In this document: in pieces, positions 35,867 through 48,107 of the stretch
Numbering within the stretch: position 1 is the first letter of the stretch
Layout: every line of letters begins with the position of its first letter
The notes under the pieces: generated by a model
What the model saw: only the letters and a program-made list of their open reading frames with translations
What the model was told of the DNA's origin: nothing
Database searches by the model: none
Position numbers and translations under genes: made by a program
Origin: Pyrus communis
Lineage: Eukaryota; Streptophyta; Magnoliopsida; Rosales; Rosaceae
DNA: 64,000 nucleotides
Reading direction: 5' to 3'
NCBI RefSeq assembly: GCF_963583255.1
Contig: NC_084817.1
Span: 8,624,121 to 8,688,120, forward strand

Positions 35867-37602
35867 TTAAAATGTAATTATCTTTTTGATTAAGATCAAG
35901 ATGCTTAATTATTATTCTTTTATTTTCTTCAAACAAATGTTGTCCTAATTGTAAATTCAATGGATTCATAACCTTTTTTCCTCAGCAATGTCCAATTTGT
36001 GTTGTTTCTTCTTTTCCTTTATTTTAAACTCAATCATTCAACCTCAAATGAAGAAATCATTTTTTTTTCTTTTGTCTAACAAAGTGACACAGCAGAAGTT
36101 ACAAAAAAAAAGGATCACGAACAGTCACCCTTAAATAGAATCTGGAACACCAGAAGCTTGAGAGAATTAATCTCAATTTTTATTCAATGGAAAATCAAAA
36201 GCCCCTAACAATACGCCAAGAAGGTGTCTACAATAAAACAAACTCTCGAAGGGCTAAAAAGGGAAACGAAAATATAAAATCAAAAACTATCAGACTTGGT
36301 TGCTGTTGTGCTCTCGGGTTTGCGGCACTCCAATTGTTTTTCTATCTTTTTCGCTAGTTGCTCTACATCACAAAGGCATGATGTTTATATAGAGGGAATG
36401 TTGAGAATCGAACCATTGAAGCTACAAGTACCCTTAAACGATTAGATAATTTTGCGTGAACAATTATTTTTACACGAACAAATTATGATTACGATAAGAT
36501 TGAGTGTGATTAGCAGTGATGATAGAACACTATATAATCAAATATAAAAATACTAAATTATCAATAAATCGTTGTTAAGTATTCAGCTATACCGGCGTAG
36601 TTGCAACCTTGCACCTTCCCTTATTCCAGGCACACCCAAATAAAAAGAGAGTGAATTGTCTGACTTTTTGTAAATGATATCAAACTTCATCAGTTCGACT
36701 ACTTGAGTCAGCACCACTAGATGTGGGATCAGATGCCCAAATACTAAAAACGAGGTTGATCATGCGGGCGATTTTCTACCATTGATTAAATGTGGGATCA
36801 AATGCCCGAATAGTACAAACGAGGTTGATCATTTGATCGATTTTTGCCATTGATCAAATGTGAGATCAAATGCCCAAATAATATAAATGAGGTTGATCAT
36901 TCGTGCGATTTTTGACCGTTGATCAATCGTGCGATTTTTTACCATTGATCAAATATGGGATCAAATGCGATTTCTAACTATTGATCAAATGTGGATTATT
37001 GGGTGATCCACGGTAAAAAATCACCACTTGTAGACTTGTAGGCGACTAACTGTAGCATAGCAGGGCTTGAATATAAAATCTTGCAACTCTGGATGTGCGT
37101 GCTTTGCTAACTAGGGAGGTGACAAGCATATGTGGATGGATCCAAACGTTTCAACTACAAAATGCGGTTTCTGTGCTTTTCATGTGAGCACTCCTCAAGT
37201 AAAAGGAAAAGCATTTTCCTTAATTATATAACACAGTTGACACCATGATCTTCCCTCTTTGCAACCTCAATTATTATACAGAAACCAAAAGAGAAGAATC
37301 TGTGGACTTATGGAGCTTGCGTGTCAAAATTGAAAATAATTGAAAATTCTAAAATGCACCAGTGTATGAAATGCGTCAGTGTAATGGATGGTTAGATTTG
37401 CGTGTTACAATTAAAATCATTCCAATTTCTTCACTAAATGCAACATTTTACATGAGAACAAGCTAGGAAACCATAAAAAAGAAAGAAGAAAAGTGAAAGA
37501 AAAGGAGACACTTAGAGCTACTTGGAGATCTGCCTAAAGCATATTACAAGACATATTCGATCCAATTGACAGGGCTACAGGCGTTACAATCGTTTTACTT
37601 TA
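35867..37602. other. Intergenic, CML to bZIP
   Basis: AT-rich. Contains the tandem array at 36720-36990 and otherwise no recognisable feature. The bZIP 3' UTR should lie just left of 37603, as that gene is on the minus strand. Confidence 0.45.
36720..36990. repeat. Tandem array, about 69-bp unit
   Basis: Three units start at 36721, 36790 and 36858 (ATGTGGGATCAAATGCCC, GAGGTTGATCAT, GATTTTTACCATTGATCAAA), followed by shorter, partly rearranged copies. The TGATCA word recurs at regular spacing. Confidence 0.8.
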
Positions 37603-40595
37603 TCACCATATATCCGAGACACAGCTAACAGTATCGCTCATCATCCGGTTACTCAGATTGCTATTAGCCATACCAGCATTTCCGAGTCCAAGGCCTGCGT
37701 TCTGTCCAGAGACTGCAATTCCAGCATACGGAGCATCCTGTCCGTGAATGGTAATGGTTGGTGAGACGTGTGCTGCTACCCCACGCACATTGTGAGGGTT
37801 GAGTGGTTGCGGCGTGCCTAGATGACCTTGAAGAATTTGATTCAAACTAGAGGTTATTGAGCCCCGAGCAACCATATCTTCAGCTAGCTTCACCTAAAAT
37901 TAAATCATCATTCTTTAGTGACATCTCTTAACGTTTTACAACTGTTACGTTGCCTTTAAATACGCATACATACCCATGATTAGTACTTTTTATTTTCTGT
38001 GTATTATAATTTGATATAGAATTCGCTAATCGCTGACAGCCACGTCAGTAAATTGTCATGGTTTGGCTATATATCTACTACTACACTCGCAAGCACAAGG
38101 CAAATTAGAGGCTCTGTTCCAGAGTCTATTCACCCTCTTTAAACCTCTATAAGTTTGCTTCTTTTCTGTTTTCTTTTTATCATCTTGTTCACCGTCACGA
38201 TTGCTTTGCCTACATTTTGATAGTTTCACGTTTAAACACTCTCTGATGTTATTTTATACCTTGGCTCTCAAGGCTTCCACGTCCGAATTCAATACTCTAT
38301 TATTTGTATCAGCGTCGCAGAGCTGTTGAGAAGCATCCGTAAGCTGCATACATAGGGTTGAATTTTCTCCTCTCAGTTGTTCAAACTGAAATAAAACCAT
38401 GAAGAGAGCTTATGCATCAGACTTTCTTCAAATTACTCAATGGATAATTACAAACTTGACAAGTTCAAGTTACTCAATGGATTATCACAAACTTGACACA
38501 GAAAACAATTAATCACTAGTCACTGCACACTAAACATTGTTCTGGTCAAGACTCCACGAAAAATATTTGATACCTGCAACTCGAGCTCCACCAGATGTGC
38601 TTGCTTTCTTCTTCTTGATCGCCTAGCAGACTCCCTATTTGAGACCATCCTGCAAGGTGGTTACAAGGTAATGCAGCTTTGGATCAATTCCCACCTTTAA
38701 ATGAATGGAAACAATAGAATATCGATAATATGATAAGCAATTTAGCCTCGTTTTTTTGTCCCTCGATTCTCCTTTGATATAGTCAATGTAAAAGCCAATA
38801 AGAAAAAGTATGCATGAGGAGAAAAGGGGCGTGAATCGTTTCCCATATGGAATACCTTCTAATGCGTTTTATATTGAGGGGGTCTGTGCTGTCTCCACAT
38901 GGACCAAATTCCATCTCAAAATCATCCTCATCGGATTGTTCTCCGGACGAGCCACCGTAGGCTCCTCTTGCTTGGTTATCTCTGCCAATTGGTTTAGCAG
39001 TCGATGTTGGACAGCCAACTGATAAACCATCTATCAAAACCACTAAATCACACAACAAGCAACAAATGGTGCCCAAAACACAAACATAGCACGCAGAAAA
39101 AGCGACGAAACAACGACAAGCAAGCGAAAGGTGTAAGCTTGACGTGTTTTTCTGAAACCATACCACAAATTGATGACTGGGAATCCATGGTTGCCGAGAT
39201 GCAGGAGTTTTTTGGAGTGAGATTTTGAGTGCAGATTAGGGTCTCTGTCAGTTCACCAAAGCTTGAAAACCCATCTATTATATCCTGCATATATGGAATA
39301 CATATATATACACTTTGTGAAACATGTGACTGCAGCTAGAAATCAAAATTTGATACTTCATTTTATACTTGTCTTGTAATGGCTGCTATGAACTTTAGGA
39401 AGAGTCTCAAAAATTCACTCGCTAAGAAACCAACTTAATTATGGAAAACTAATTAAGATTACAAAATAGAGTATTAATAATATAATAAAAAATTATTCAC
39501 GCGAATGGATGACTAACTGTTCCATACCTTAACCTAACTCGATTGTCCAAATATGAGATTGGTAATTTTTTTCACACCCAAACTTGTATTAGATAGTGCA
39601 TCCCTAAGTCAGTGTATCAGTTTTGAGCGTCTAAATAGCACTACAGTATCAACTTATCCATAGAAAATATTTTGTTATGTGCTGAAAATAAATCCATAAT
39701 TTTTTTCTAAAAAAAAAACATCTCTAGGATTTAGAATTCTATGTATTTCTCAAACAATTGACATAAGCCTCCCCATATCACCAATGACTTGTTAAACTGG
39801 AACCTCTCAAGCATGATTAAACTGGTAATTAAGTATGATTAATTACCCAAGAAAAAAAAAATTTAATTAATTAACCAAATCTACCATCACGTTTATCTTG
39901 AAATAATTAAACAAAATAATTAAGCTTCATTTTCGGCCCCACTACAACGAACTAGGATCCTCTCCGAATTCATTTTGGGGGGATCCTAGAGATTCGAACA
40001 TTGTGGTGTGGGTTTTCGTCTGGTATTATTTGTGTTTAATTTTAAATAAAAAAAATCAAATGATTTCTGAACACATGATACACGATAAATAACTAATATG
40101 TGAAGATTTCTAAAACCCTCACAATTTAGATACAATTTAGATATGGATAGAATCCAAATCCCACTACCACGACGTTTGAGTCAAAATATTAAAACCACAC
40201 ATATAATAACATGTCAAATTTGTTCCAAAAAAAAAAAAAAAAAAAAACATGTTAAATTGCGTTGGATGACGTGGCACTGGACTACGGCGTCCGAAAGTCC
40301 CTCAAGGTGAGAAAGAGTGAGTGTGACTAACCTCATTTTTGAAAGCGAAGCTCAGGTCGCCGGCACAAAGGTCGCCGGAAAATACATCCGTACTGGCGAA
40401 ATTCCTGTACTTCGCCCAATATTCGCCGATTTTTTCATCCTGGTGCCATTGAGTATCAGCGCCCTCCTGACCGATCTTGGACTTGTCCATTAAGTACTCC
40501 AAGGCCTCGCCAAGAGAAAATTCCCGCTTCAATTCGAAGGGAGACAACGCTGTTTGGGAGTGCACCGCCAAGTCGCAAGCCGGCTTTTGCTCCAC
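37603..40595 (-). CDS. Group C bZIP transcription factor (bZIP9-like), copy A, start codon uncertain
   Basis: Six coding exons, transcribed right to left: 40332-40595, 39164-39242, 38856-39018, 38574-38649, 38260-38385, 37603-37893; 332 residues if read from 40595. The basic region is in exon 4, [16 protein letters not shown], with the invariant Asn173-x7-Arg181. The zipper leucines 191, 198 and 205 follow, and exon 6 begins [20 protein letters not shown] and ends CVSDIW. This layout and the acidic [12 protein letters not shown] and LNIKRIRR segments before the basic region are those of group C bZIPs (bZIP9/bZIP63 type), which bind ACGT-core DNA as dimers. The expected start is GTG (40595-40593); the duplicated copy B has ATG there. 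The next in-frame ATG is at 40490, which would drop 35 residues. The acceptor of exon 2 (AGAG/ACC) is the weakest junction. Confidence 0.82.
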
Positions 40596-41146
40596 TTGGG
40601 ATCTCCGTGCTACCACCGGTGAGATTAGCGCAGAGAGAGAGAGATGGAGAGGGAAGGGGGAGGGAATAAGTGCGTAGGGATTGGGTATAAATAGCAAAAA
40701 TGGGATGCGGGAAAGTACGTAAGGAAAAAGTGAGGCGGCACACGAAGTTAAAGTTTAGTGTTAGGTTAGATTACGGAAATGCCCTTGGGAATTGTACGAA
40801 ATGGCGCGAGATATGGGTTTTGTGGTAATTGCACATGACGGGATCTTCGTGTGCAAGTAATCTAATACTTTATTTATTTTATGAATCTGGACGGTTGATT
40901 TCTAGAATCTGGAAAGAATCATCACGCTGACACGAAACAAGTTGGTTGTTTGGTGGCCACCTGAATCTGGAAGGGTTTTCAGTTTTTATTTTTTTATTTT
41001 TTGACATACGATCACGTTAATGAGTAAAATTGTTAGTTGTTAGGGTTTTTGGTTCTTTGGTTAGAAGACGAAAAATTTGTTTGAATGAAGTTAACGAAAA
41101 CATCGATTAGGCAAAGGCAATTGCCTACTTAGTAGTTATGTCTGAT
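40596..41146. promoter_or_regulatory. Promoter region of bZIP copy A
   Basis: A TATA-type box (TATTTATA on the minus strand, 40693-40686) lies 90 bp upstream of the expected start, followed by a CT-rich leader. Further upstream is non-coding flank shared with unit B. In unit B the same box reads TATTTACA. Confidence 0.55.
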
Positions 41147-42065
41147 CAGGCCCTGCCTAAGCCTAGTGCAGGCAGGGCGACCGTTCGGGGCCCAAAAAAA
41201 TTGGGGGCACCAAAATTATTAAGGTGATATATTTATATATGTTTTTATAAGAGTATAAATTTATAAAATTTGGTTTAGTGACAAAGAAATTTAACTAGAA
41301 CAGGTGGTTTTGTTGTTTAAAATGAATGAAAAGGTCTTAGGTTCAAAACACCATGTGTGCTTATTTACATTCCAATTTTTACAAATTTCTTTTCATAACA
41401 ATATAAATTTATAAAATTTGGCTAAATGATCAAGAAGTTGAATTAGAAGCAATGGTTATTGTTGTTTAAAATTAACAAGAGGTCCTAAGTTTGAAATGCT
41501 ATGTGCATGTTTATTTTTTTTTAATTTTTACAAACTTTTGTTTGGTTGTTAATTTATTTACTAGCTAGTAGCTATGTGGGTTGCTATTTTTAAATATCTG
41601 TTCCAATTCAAGTCTAATCTTCAGCAAAAAATAATGCGTAGACTAAATTTTTAGACCAAATTTGCAAATAATATTACGTGTCATCAAAAGGTTTAATTTA
41701 GCATTCATTCATTACTTATACATATCCCTAAAGACTCAAAAACATTAATATTCTTTTAATCTTATATTGACAAGATTAGTAAATAAAAAAAAACAACTCA
41801 CTATTTATACAAAAACACTTTAAAAGTTCAGATGGAAAACAAAACTCATATTCTATCTACTTGAAAGCTCGAAGTTTTTTACTTCCCTTCTCTTGATACA
41901 AAATAAATTAATTATTCCGTATTTCTAAATTATTAAGTTTGAAGTGTTTTTATAAATATAATTTTATCGATGTTTTACTTGTGAAAACAAATTTTTTTTG
42001 TATATGAAATGAGGGCACATTTTTTGACGTCACCTCGGGCCTCAAAAATCTCTGGACCAGCCCTA
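41147..42065. mobile_element. Non-autonomous hAT element in unit A
   Basis: Flanked by perfect 8-bp duplications TGTCTGAT (41139-41146 and 42066-42073). Ends CAGGCCCTGCC and, on the opposite strand, TAGGGCTGGTCC, with the GGGGCCC/GAGGCCC words common in plant hAT ends. 919 bp without transposase. Unit B has the empty site (TAGTTATGTTTGAT continuing into ATTTTTTTC near 50912). Confidence 0.88.
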
Positions 42066-42086
42066 TGTCTGATTCTTTTTTTCTTT

Positions 42087-42194
42087 CAATAGTGTAATTT
42101 GAGCTTGAGACTTCTTAAAATATTTATACTAGTTTTTTCTCAATAGTGTAATTTGAGCTTGAGACTTCTTAAAATATTTATACTAAGATCTAGT
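42087..42194. repeat. 54-bp tandem duplication
   Basis: CAATAGTGTAATTTGAGCTT through TTTATACTA occurs at 42087 and again at 42141, nearly unchanged. Unit B has one copy, so the duplication is specific to unit A. Confidence 0.85.
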
Positions 42195-42380
42195 TCAAAA
42201 TGTTTTACAATTTTCATAAATTATGCTGTCAAATTGCTCAAAGTTATTGTTTATTCACGATTCTATGTTATGTTTTCAGATTAAGTTATTGTTTATGTCA
42301 AATTATGTTTTAAGGTATGGCCTTGATAAATAAAGTTTGTTAAAATAGCATATCAAAACAGAATAACATGTTAAATTCTA

Positions 42381-43598
42381 GGGTAAATTACACAAAACTA
42401 CCTCACATTGGTCTCACGACACTATCATACCTCATCTTTTAAAATTGACAATTTCATACCTCATCCTTAGAATTTGGTCCAATGTTATACCTTCCATTAG
42501 CTTGGCCTCGAATTTCTCAGTTAAATGTTGATGTGGCTTGATCCGGGGCCCACTTTCTATTAAAAAATTAATAAATATTAAAAAATAATAGTTTTCCTAA
42601 AAAAAAAAAACCAAACACCCATCTTCCCCGACCCCCTCCCCTTTCCCTTCCCTGCAACCCAAATCCAAAACCCAGGTCCCTTCCCCTTCCCCTTCCCTAC
42701 AACCCCCGACCTCTTCCCCACCCACGCCAAAATCTCATCCCAAGACCTACCTCTCCCCGCTCTTCCCTGCAACCTCACCGTCCTCCAGCTCCTCCCCTCA
42801 TTCGTTAAGTTCTGGAAACCCAATGCCTCCACCGCTACACCCCCAAATCCTTATGTCACTAAAGAAAACGATGTCAAAGAAGAAGAAGATTCTTTCTTCG
42901 ACTTGGAATTAAGTTTTGACCTTATCCAAACCCCACAAGAAAACAACATCTTCGAATCCAAACCAAAATCAAACACCTCAAACAAAACAGCCGGCAAACC
43001 AACCATTTCTCTATCCACTTCCAATTCGATTTCCAGGGAAGGAGGGGAGTAGGAGTCGGGCGGGCGAGGGCCTGGGAAGACTTGACAAATGAGGTGAGGA
43101 GCTGGAGGACGATGCGGTTGGACTGCTTGGCCATTGATTCGGCTTCAAAGGCTTTGATTACGAATCTGGATCGGTCCATTTCGGGAAGAGGGGTGGGCGA
43201 CAGAGAATGAGGAGGTGGGTCTGGGGGGGGGGGGAGATGTTGGCGTGGGTGGGGAAGGGGTCGGGGGTTGCAGGGAAGGGGAAGGAGAATGGATCTTGGT
43301 TTTGGATTTAGGTTGCAGGGAAAGGGAAGGGTTTAGGGAAGATGGGTGTTTGGGTTTTTTTTTTTTTTTTTTTTTATAGGGTAAATTATTATTTTTAATA
43401 TTTTATTAATTATTTAATAGAAAGTGGGCCTCGGATCAAACCATGTCAGCATTTAACTGAGAAATTCACGACCAAGCTAACGAAAGATATAACATTTGAC
43501 CAAATTCAAAAGATAAGGTATGGCATTGTCAATTTTAAAAGATGAGGTATGATAGTGTCGTTAGACCAATAGTTGAGATAGTTTTGTGTAATTTATCC
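42381..43598. mobile_element. Pack-MULE with captured MAKR-like fragment
   Basis: Perfect 9-bp duplications TAAATTCTA (42372-42380 and 43599-43607). Terminal inverted repeats start GGGTAAATTACACAAAACTA on the left and GGATAAATTACACAAAACTA on the other strand, and extend with mismatches for about 350 bp or more each side. No transposase. The middle (about 42812-43070) holds a gene-derived piece. Unit B has the uninterrupted site (AACATGTCAAATCC at about 51698), which confirms the insertion. Confidence 0.93.
42780..43050 (+). pseudogene. Captured fragment like a membrane-associated kinase regulator (MAKR)
   Basis: Inside the Pack-MULE, the plus-strand frame reads SFVKFWKPNASTATPPNP, then KEEEDSFFDLELSFDLI, and runs on to a serine-rich tail before a stop near 43050. 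The FLKFW-like start and the EDSFFDLEL block resemble the N-terminus of plant MAKR proteins, which regulate receptor kinases at the plasma membrane. No start Met lies in the expected place and the C-terminal kinase-inhibiting motif is absent. On the other strand, 42922-43179 is also open (MDRSRFVIKAFEAESMAKQS) and may stem from a second gene. Assignment by motif only. Confidence 0.45.
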
Positions 43599-43607
43599 TA
43601 AATTCTA

Positions 43608-46054
43608 AAATAAGATTATCAATATGTTCGTTTCGACACAAACACGAAACGATCAGTCAATCCAAACACATAGGTTCTTAATGTGTTACATGATTAAACT
43701 GTTTAATATTCATAAGTACAAAATGGCATGTAAAATCAAAGATGAAATTAGATGCAAGATTATTTGGGGCCACATATTTAAATAGGTTACCTAATAGAAT
43801 TGTTATAGTGAATTATTGGTCCTTATATGTGTAATGGAATGTTTAATTAATTTATTCAACCATTTTCACTATAAGGCTATATTTGATGATGTCCTTCTAT
43901 AGACTTGGCTCTTCTTATTTGATAGGTCCTTGTCAATAGTAATTTGACATGCTTTCAAGTATTGAGCTAGAACTATGAATAATAATAATAATTTTTTAAA
44001 TGGTGATGGTAAGTCTACACAACCTAGCCTTTTAGAGTTCCCTTGGAGGGTTAAATGAGATTGAGTCTTAGAGATAAGATTAGATTGGCAGAGGCTTATA
44101 AAACAAGACTTGTAATTCATACATAAGAATACGTTATATAACCCACTTTATTGTGGATTTATAACACATCATATTCAATCATATCCATCTCACATTTTGA
44201 CACACCAAACAAACTAGACTCAAGTCCATTTTAATTGATCACAACATATCCCATCTCGCACACCAAATGGGACCTTACATCATACTCTTTAATCACAACA
44301 CTAGCTAGTGCATATCATTAGCAGTATGATATTGCTTTAAGTGATACTAGCATCAGTGATTCATATGTTTGTAACGACTGTAAGTCATCAATGCATTACG
44401 AATGGGCCACAATTTTTTTCGGACGTACGTGTAAGCGACTAATATATTAAAGACAAGTGTGTTAAAGATATCTTTATAGATGGGCTAAGTGTTTTGCTTT
44501 ATGCCCTTGGCATTGGAGCTAATATGGAAATGCATAGTGGCCTATGCCCTTAACATATTTCATAAAGTTTTCTTGTAATTTCATGGACATAAAGTTTGAA
44601 TTAGAGTTTTTAATCAAGCAAGGACTCTCTATGTTCTTTAATCAATTTGGATAAGCTTTAAACTAAAGTCGTCACCAGTGGAATGCAGTCAAAAAACCAA
44701 CAAAAGATCACACTACGTAATCTTCCATCTTTATGTGCAAAACATATAAATTATATTAATTCCTTGAAGGCAAAGCATATAGCTAGGGTTTAATGGTTTG
44801 TTTAGGTAAATAGAGTGGATCTCTAAGGACTTTTTTTAGGTGTGGAAAAGCAATGAGGGAAGCTTTGATTTGAGCAAGCACCGACCTAAATAATAAGTGT
44901 AGTCTTATCCACAAACTTCTTTTTATTTCTTACACGTTTCTTTCAATTTTTAACCGTCGTAATGAATAAATTGAAAAAAATCAATGCCAAAAATTTATTA
45001 AATGTGTTCACAATATAAAAGTGAGTGTATGAATATCACTTTCTAAAGACATGGATGCTTTGCATGCCTTGCTTAAAAGGAGGGTTTTCTCCATTCACTT
45101 TCTTTTGAGTTTTCCTTTTTTTTTTTTTAATTTTAAAGAAATTAGCTTTGGAATATGCTTTTTCATGGCTTTATTTACTCTTATTTAAGACCAGGTATAC
45201 CTAACTTTTTTTTTTAAGGCGAATCAGAAAAGCCCCCACGTCAGAATCACCACGAAAAGGTCGCCTAAATTCTTGGAAATATAAAAATGACCAAGTGGCC
45301 AAAAAGAAAAACATCACAAGTTTTCGAATGGTTTAATTGCATCAATAGTAGCAATAGTCTGTGAATTTTATCTCCAGTTTAATTTAGTTTTTGAATTTTT
45401 ACGTTAGTTTCTGTAGTTTTTCGAATTTAACAATGTTTTGTATCTTTGGTGATTTTCACAAATGTCCTTTTTTCCCATTAAATCTAGGGATATAAAAGGA
45501 ACTTCAACTTAAAACTTCACAAAAAAAAAAAAAAAAACCAAAAAAAAAGCTAAAAAAATGAAAATTTATGCATTAATATCTAAAAGTTAAAACAAAATGA
45601 CATTAGAATTATAAAATAAAGAATTAAAATGGTTAGATTTTAGCAACTTGCAAATATTAGGCAATGTGATTTCGAAGTTTGTACGAGATCGAACTGTGGC
45701 TGAACTTAAATAATTAAAAAAAATCACAAATTGGAATATGGAAAAAAAAATCGTATGGATTCAATTTTCTAACACAAAAAAAATCTGGTTCGTTTAGTTT
45801 TTTTTCTTTTCTTTCTCATTTCTCATAGAGACCAGAGCATGCATGCATAAATTGCAAGCGGCCATGAGAAACATGTAACATTTGAGGACATGACGACCCT
45901 TGATTACTTTACTTGAGAAAATGCCTAACAATATCCCACTGTGTGTACAACACTTGACTCAACTCACTCACCTAATTCAGTGTACTAGATACAAGAGATA
46001 TAACCCTACGACACGACAGTTTTTTCTCGTTCCTTAAACATGTTGGGTTTCCCA
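43608..46054. other. Non-coding flank, unit A
   Basis: Matches 51700-55975 of unit B apart from the insertions there. No ORF, RNA gene or repeat boundary is recognised. Poly(A) runs at 45520-45550 and T-runs at 45115-45130. Confidence 0.5.
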
Positions 46055-47579
46055 TTGATGCACCATGGCCTGAATCATTTCCTATATGGGATACCTTCTA
46101 AAGCGTTTTATATCGAGGGAGTCTGTACTGTCTCCACACGGACCAACTTCTATCTCGAAATCATCCTCATCCGATTGTTCTCCGAAACCACTGTAGGCTC
46201 CTCTTGCTTGCTTATCTCTGACAATCGGTTTAGCAGCCGATATTGGATTGCCAACTGAAAAACCATATATCAAAACCACTAAATCACACAACAAATGGCG
46301 CCAGAAACACAAACACAACACGCAGAAAAAGCTATGAAAACAAAGACAAGCAAGTGTAAAGGTGTAAGCATGACGTGTTTTTCTGAAACCATACCACAAA
46401 TCGATGACTGGGAATCCATGGTTGCTGGGATGCAGGAGTTTTTTGGAGTGAGATTTTAAGTGCAGACCAGGGTTTCTGTCAGTTCACCAATGCTTGAAAA
46501 AACCATTCATTATATCCTGCATATATGGAATATATATATATACATACACTTTGTGAATCATGTGATTGCAGCTAGAACTCAAATTTGATATACTTTATTA
46601 ATACTTGTATTGTAATGGCTGCTATGAGCTTTTGGTAGTCTAAAAAAACCAGCCACTAAAACACTATCTTAATTATGGATAACTATTTAAGATTACAAAA
46701 TAGTATAAGGCAAATAAGATAAGACATATCCACCTAACTTTTTTTATATACGTTGATTATGGACAACACATATCCACCTAACTTTTTTTATATATGTTGA
46801 TGTCGTCTATATGCACAAATAAATTCTAACAACGCACTAATAATATAAAGAAATTATCCTTACATGTGTCAATTTTGAACTTCTAAATACACTAGAACTG
46901 ATCCATCAAAAATATTTTGTTACGTACTTCAAATAAATTCACACATTTTTCCAAAAAGAAAACTTCTCTAGGATTTATTCTCTGTGTTTCTCAAACAATT
47001 TACATGATCCTCCCCATGATCCATGACTTATTAAACTGGAACCTCTTGAGGATGATTTAACTGGCTTGCCAATGCCATACATGTTTTAAATTAAGTACGA
47101 ATTAATTGCCCAAGAAAAAATTAATTAATTTATCAATCTACCATCACCTTCTTCAAATGATTAATGTATTAAGCTTCATTTTCATCCCAAACGGACGACG
47201 TTTTGGTCAAAATATTAAAACCACACATATAATAACATGTCGCTATTAAGTACTACGATTTAGTGATATTTCTCTTTCTTTAGAAGTGAAAGGTCTTAAG
47301 TTCGAATCTTGTAGATGATAAATTTGATATCAAATTAAGTTGTCCATTATGTAGCCAATGGCGATGGCAATAACAAGACTAGGATGCGCGGTAGCATAAG
47401 GAGAGTTTTAATTATTTAGGATTAAAAATACTAATAGTTTAGACTATTTTATTATTTTTAATTATTATAATCCACCCAATAAGTAAAAGTTACGACAGTA
47501 AGACTACTTCTAGAAAAAGAAAGAGTTAAAAAATATTAAATAAATGGTTTACTTTAGTGAAAGTTCTGAACACACTTCC

Positions 47580-47930
47580 TAGGCTTTCTAGGCAGTAGTC
47601 TATAGGTTTTAATATTTTATTATTTTTAGATTTCCTAGGTAGTAGTCACATGGGAGCATTTTTACGCACTACCATTTAGTATAGTATATGCTCACACACT
47701 TCCAGTATAGTGTATGCTCACACACTTCCTTGGTTTTCTAGGGAGTAGTCTATAGGTTTTAATATTTTATTATTTTTAGATTTCCTAGGTAGTAGTCACA
47801 TGGAAGCATTTTTACGCACTACTATTTAGTATAGTATATGCTCACACACTTCCTTGGTTTTCTAGGGAGTAGTCTATAGGTTTTAATATTTTATTATTTT
47901 TATATTTCTTAGGTAGTAGTCATAATGAGA
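47580..47930. repeat. Three-unit tandem array
   Basis: Each unit contains CTATAGGTTTTAATATTTTA, TTTCCTAGGTAGTAGTCA, TTTTTACGCACTACCATTTA and TATATGCTCACACACTTCC. A 26-bp partial copy is inserted between units 1 and 2. Period about 120-145 bp. Confidence 0.85.
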
Positions 47931-47937
47931 GTATTTT

Positions 47938-48107
47938 TGCTCACCATCATTTAATATAATATATGTTCATCGCCCTATTTATTATTGTTAGATGAATTTG
48001 AATTTCGAGATTCGTGTAGTGTATAAGTACAAATCTCAAAATTCAAATTTATCTAACGATGATAAATAGAGTGGTGATCATATAGCACACTAAATGATGG
48101 TGAGCAA
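47938..48107. repeat. Palindromic MITE-like element
   Basis: Long inverted repeat: the left end TTGCTCACCATCATTTAATA pairs with the right end (TAAATGATGGTGAGCAA), and the inner parts (TTGTTAGATGAATTTGAATT and the mate near 48030) also pair. About 75 bp per arm with a short loop. The left arm resembles the neighbouring array unit, so the two may share an origin. Confidence 0.75.

Larger units (their letters stand above)
38815..46050. repeat. Tandem segmental duplication, unit A
   Basis: Begins in bZIP intron 3, just past exon 3, and runs through exons 1-3 and the upstream flank. It is colinear with 46055-55975. Matching anchors include AGATGAAATTAGATGCAAG at 43739 and 51963, GCAAGGACTCTCTATGTTCT at 44620 and 52594, and TTTTTTCTCGTTCCTTAAAC at 46020 and 55934. 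Unit A lacks the TRIM, the solo LTR and two hAT-like elements of unit B. Confidence 0.88.
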
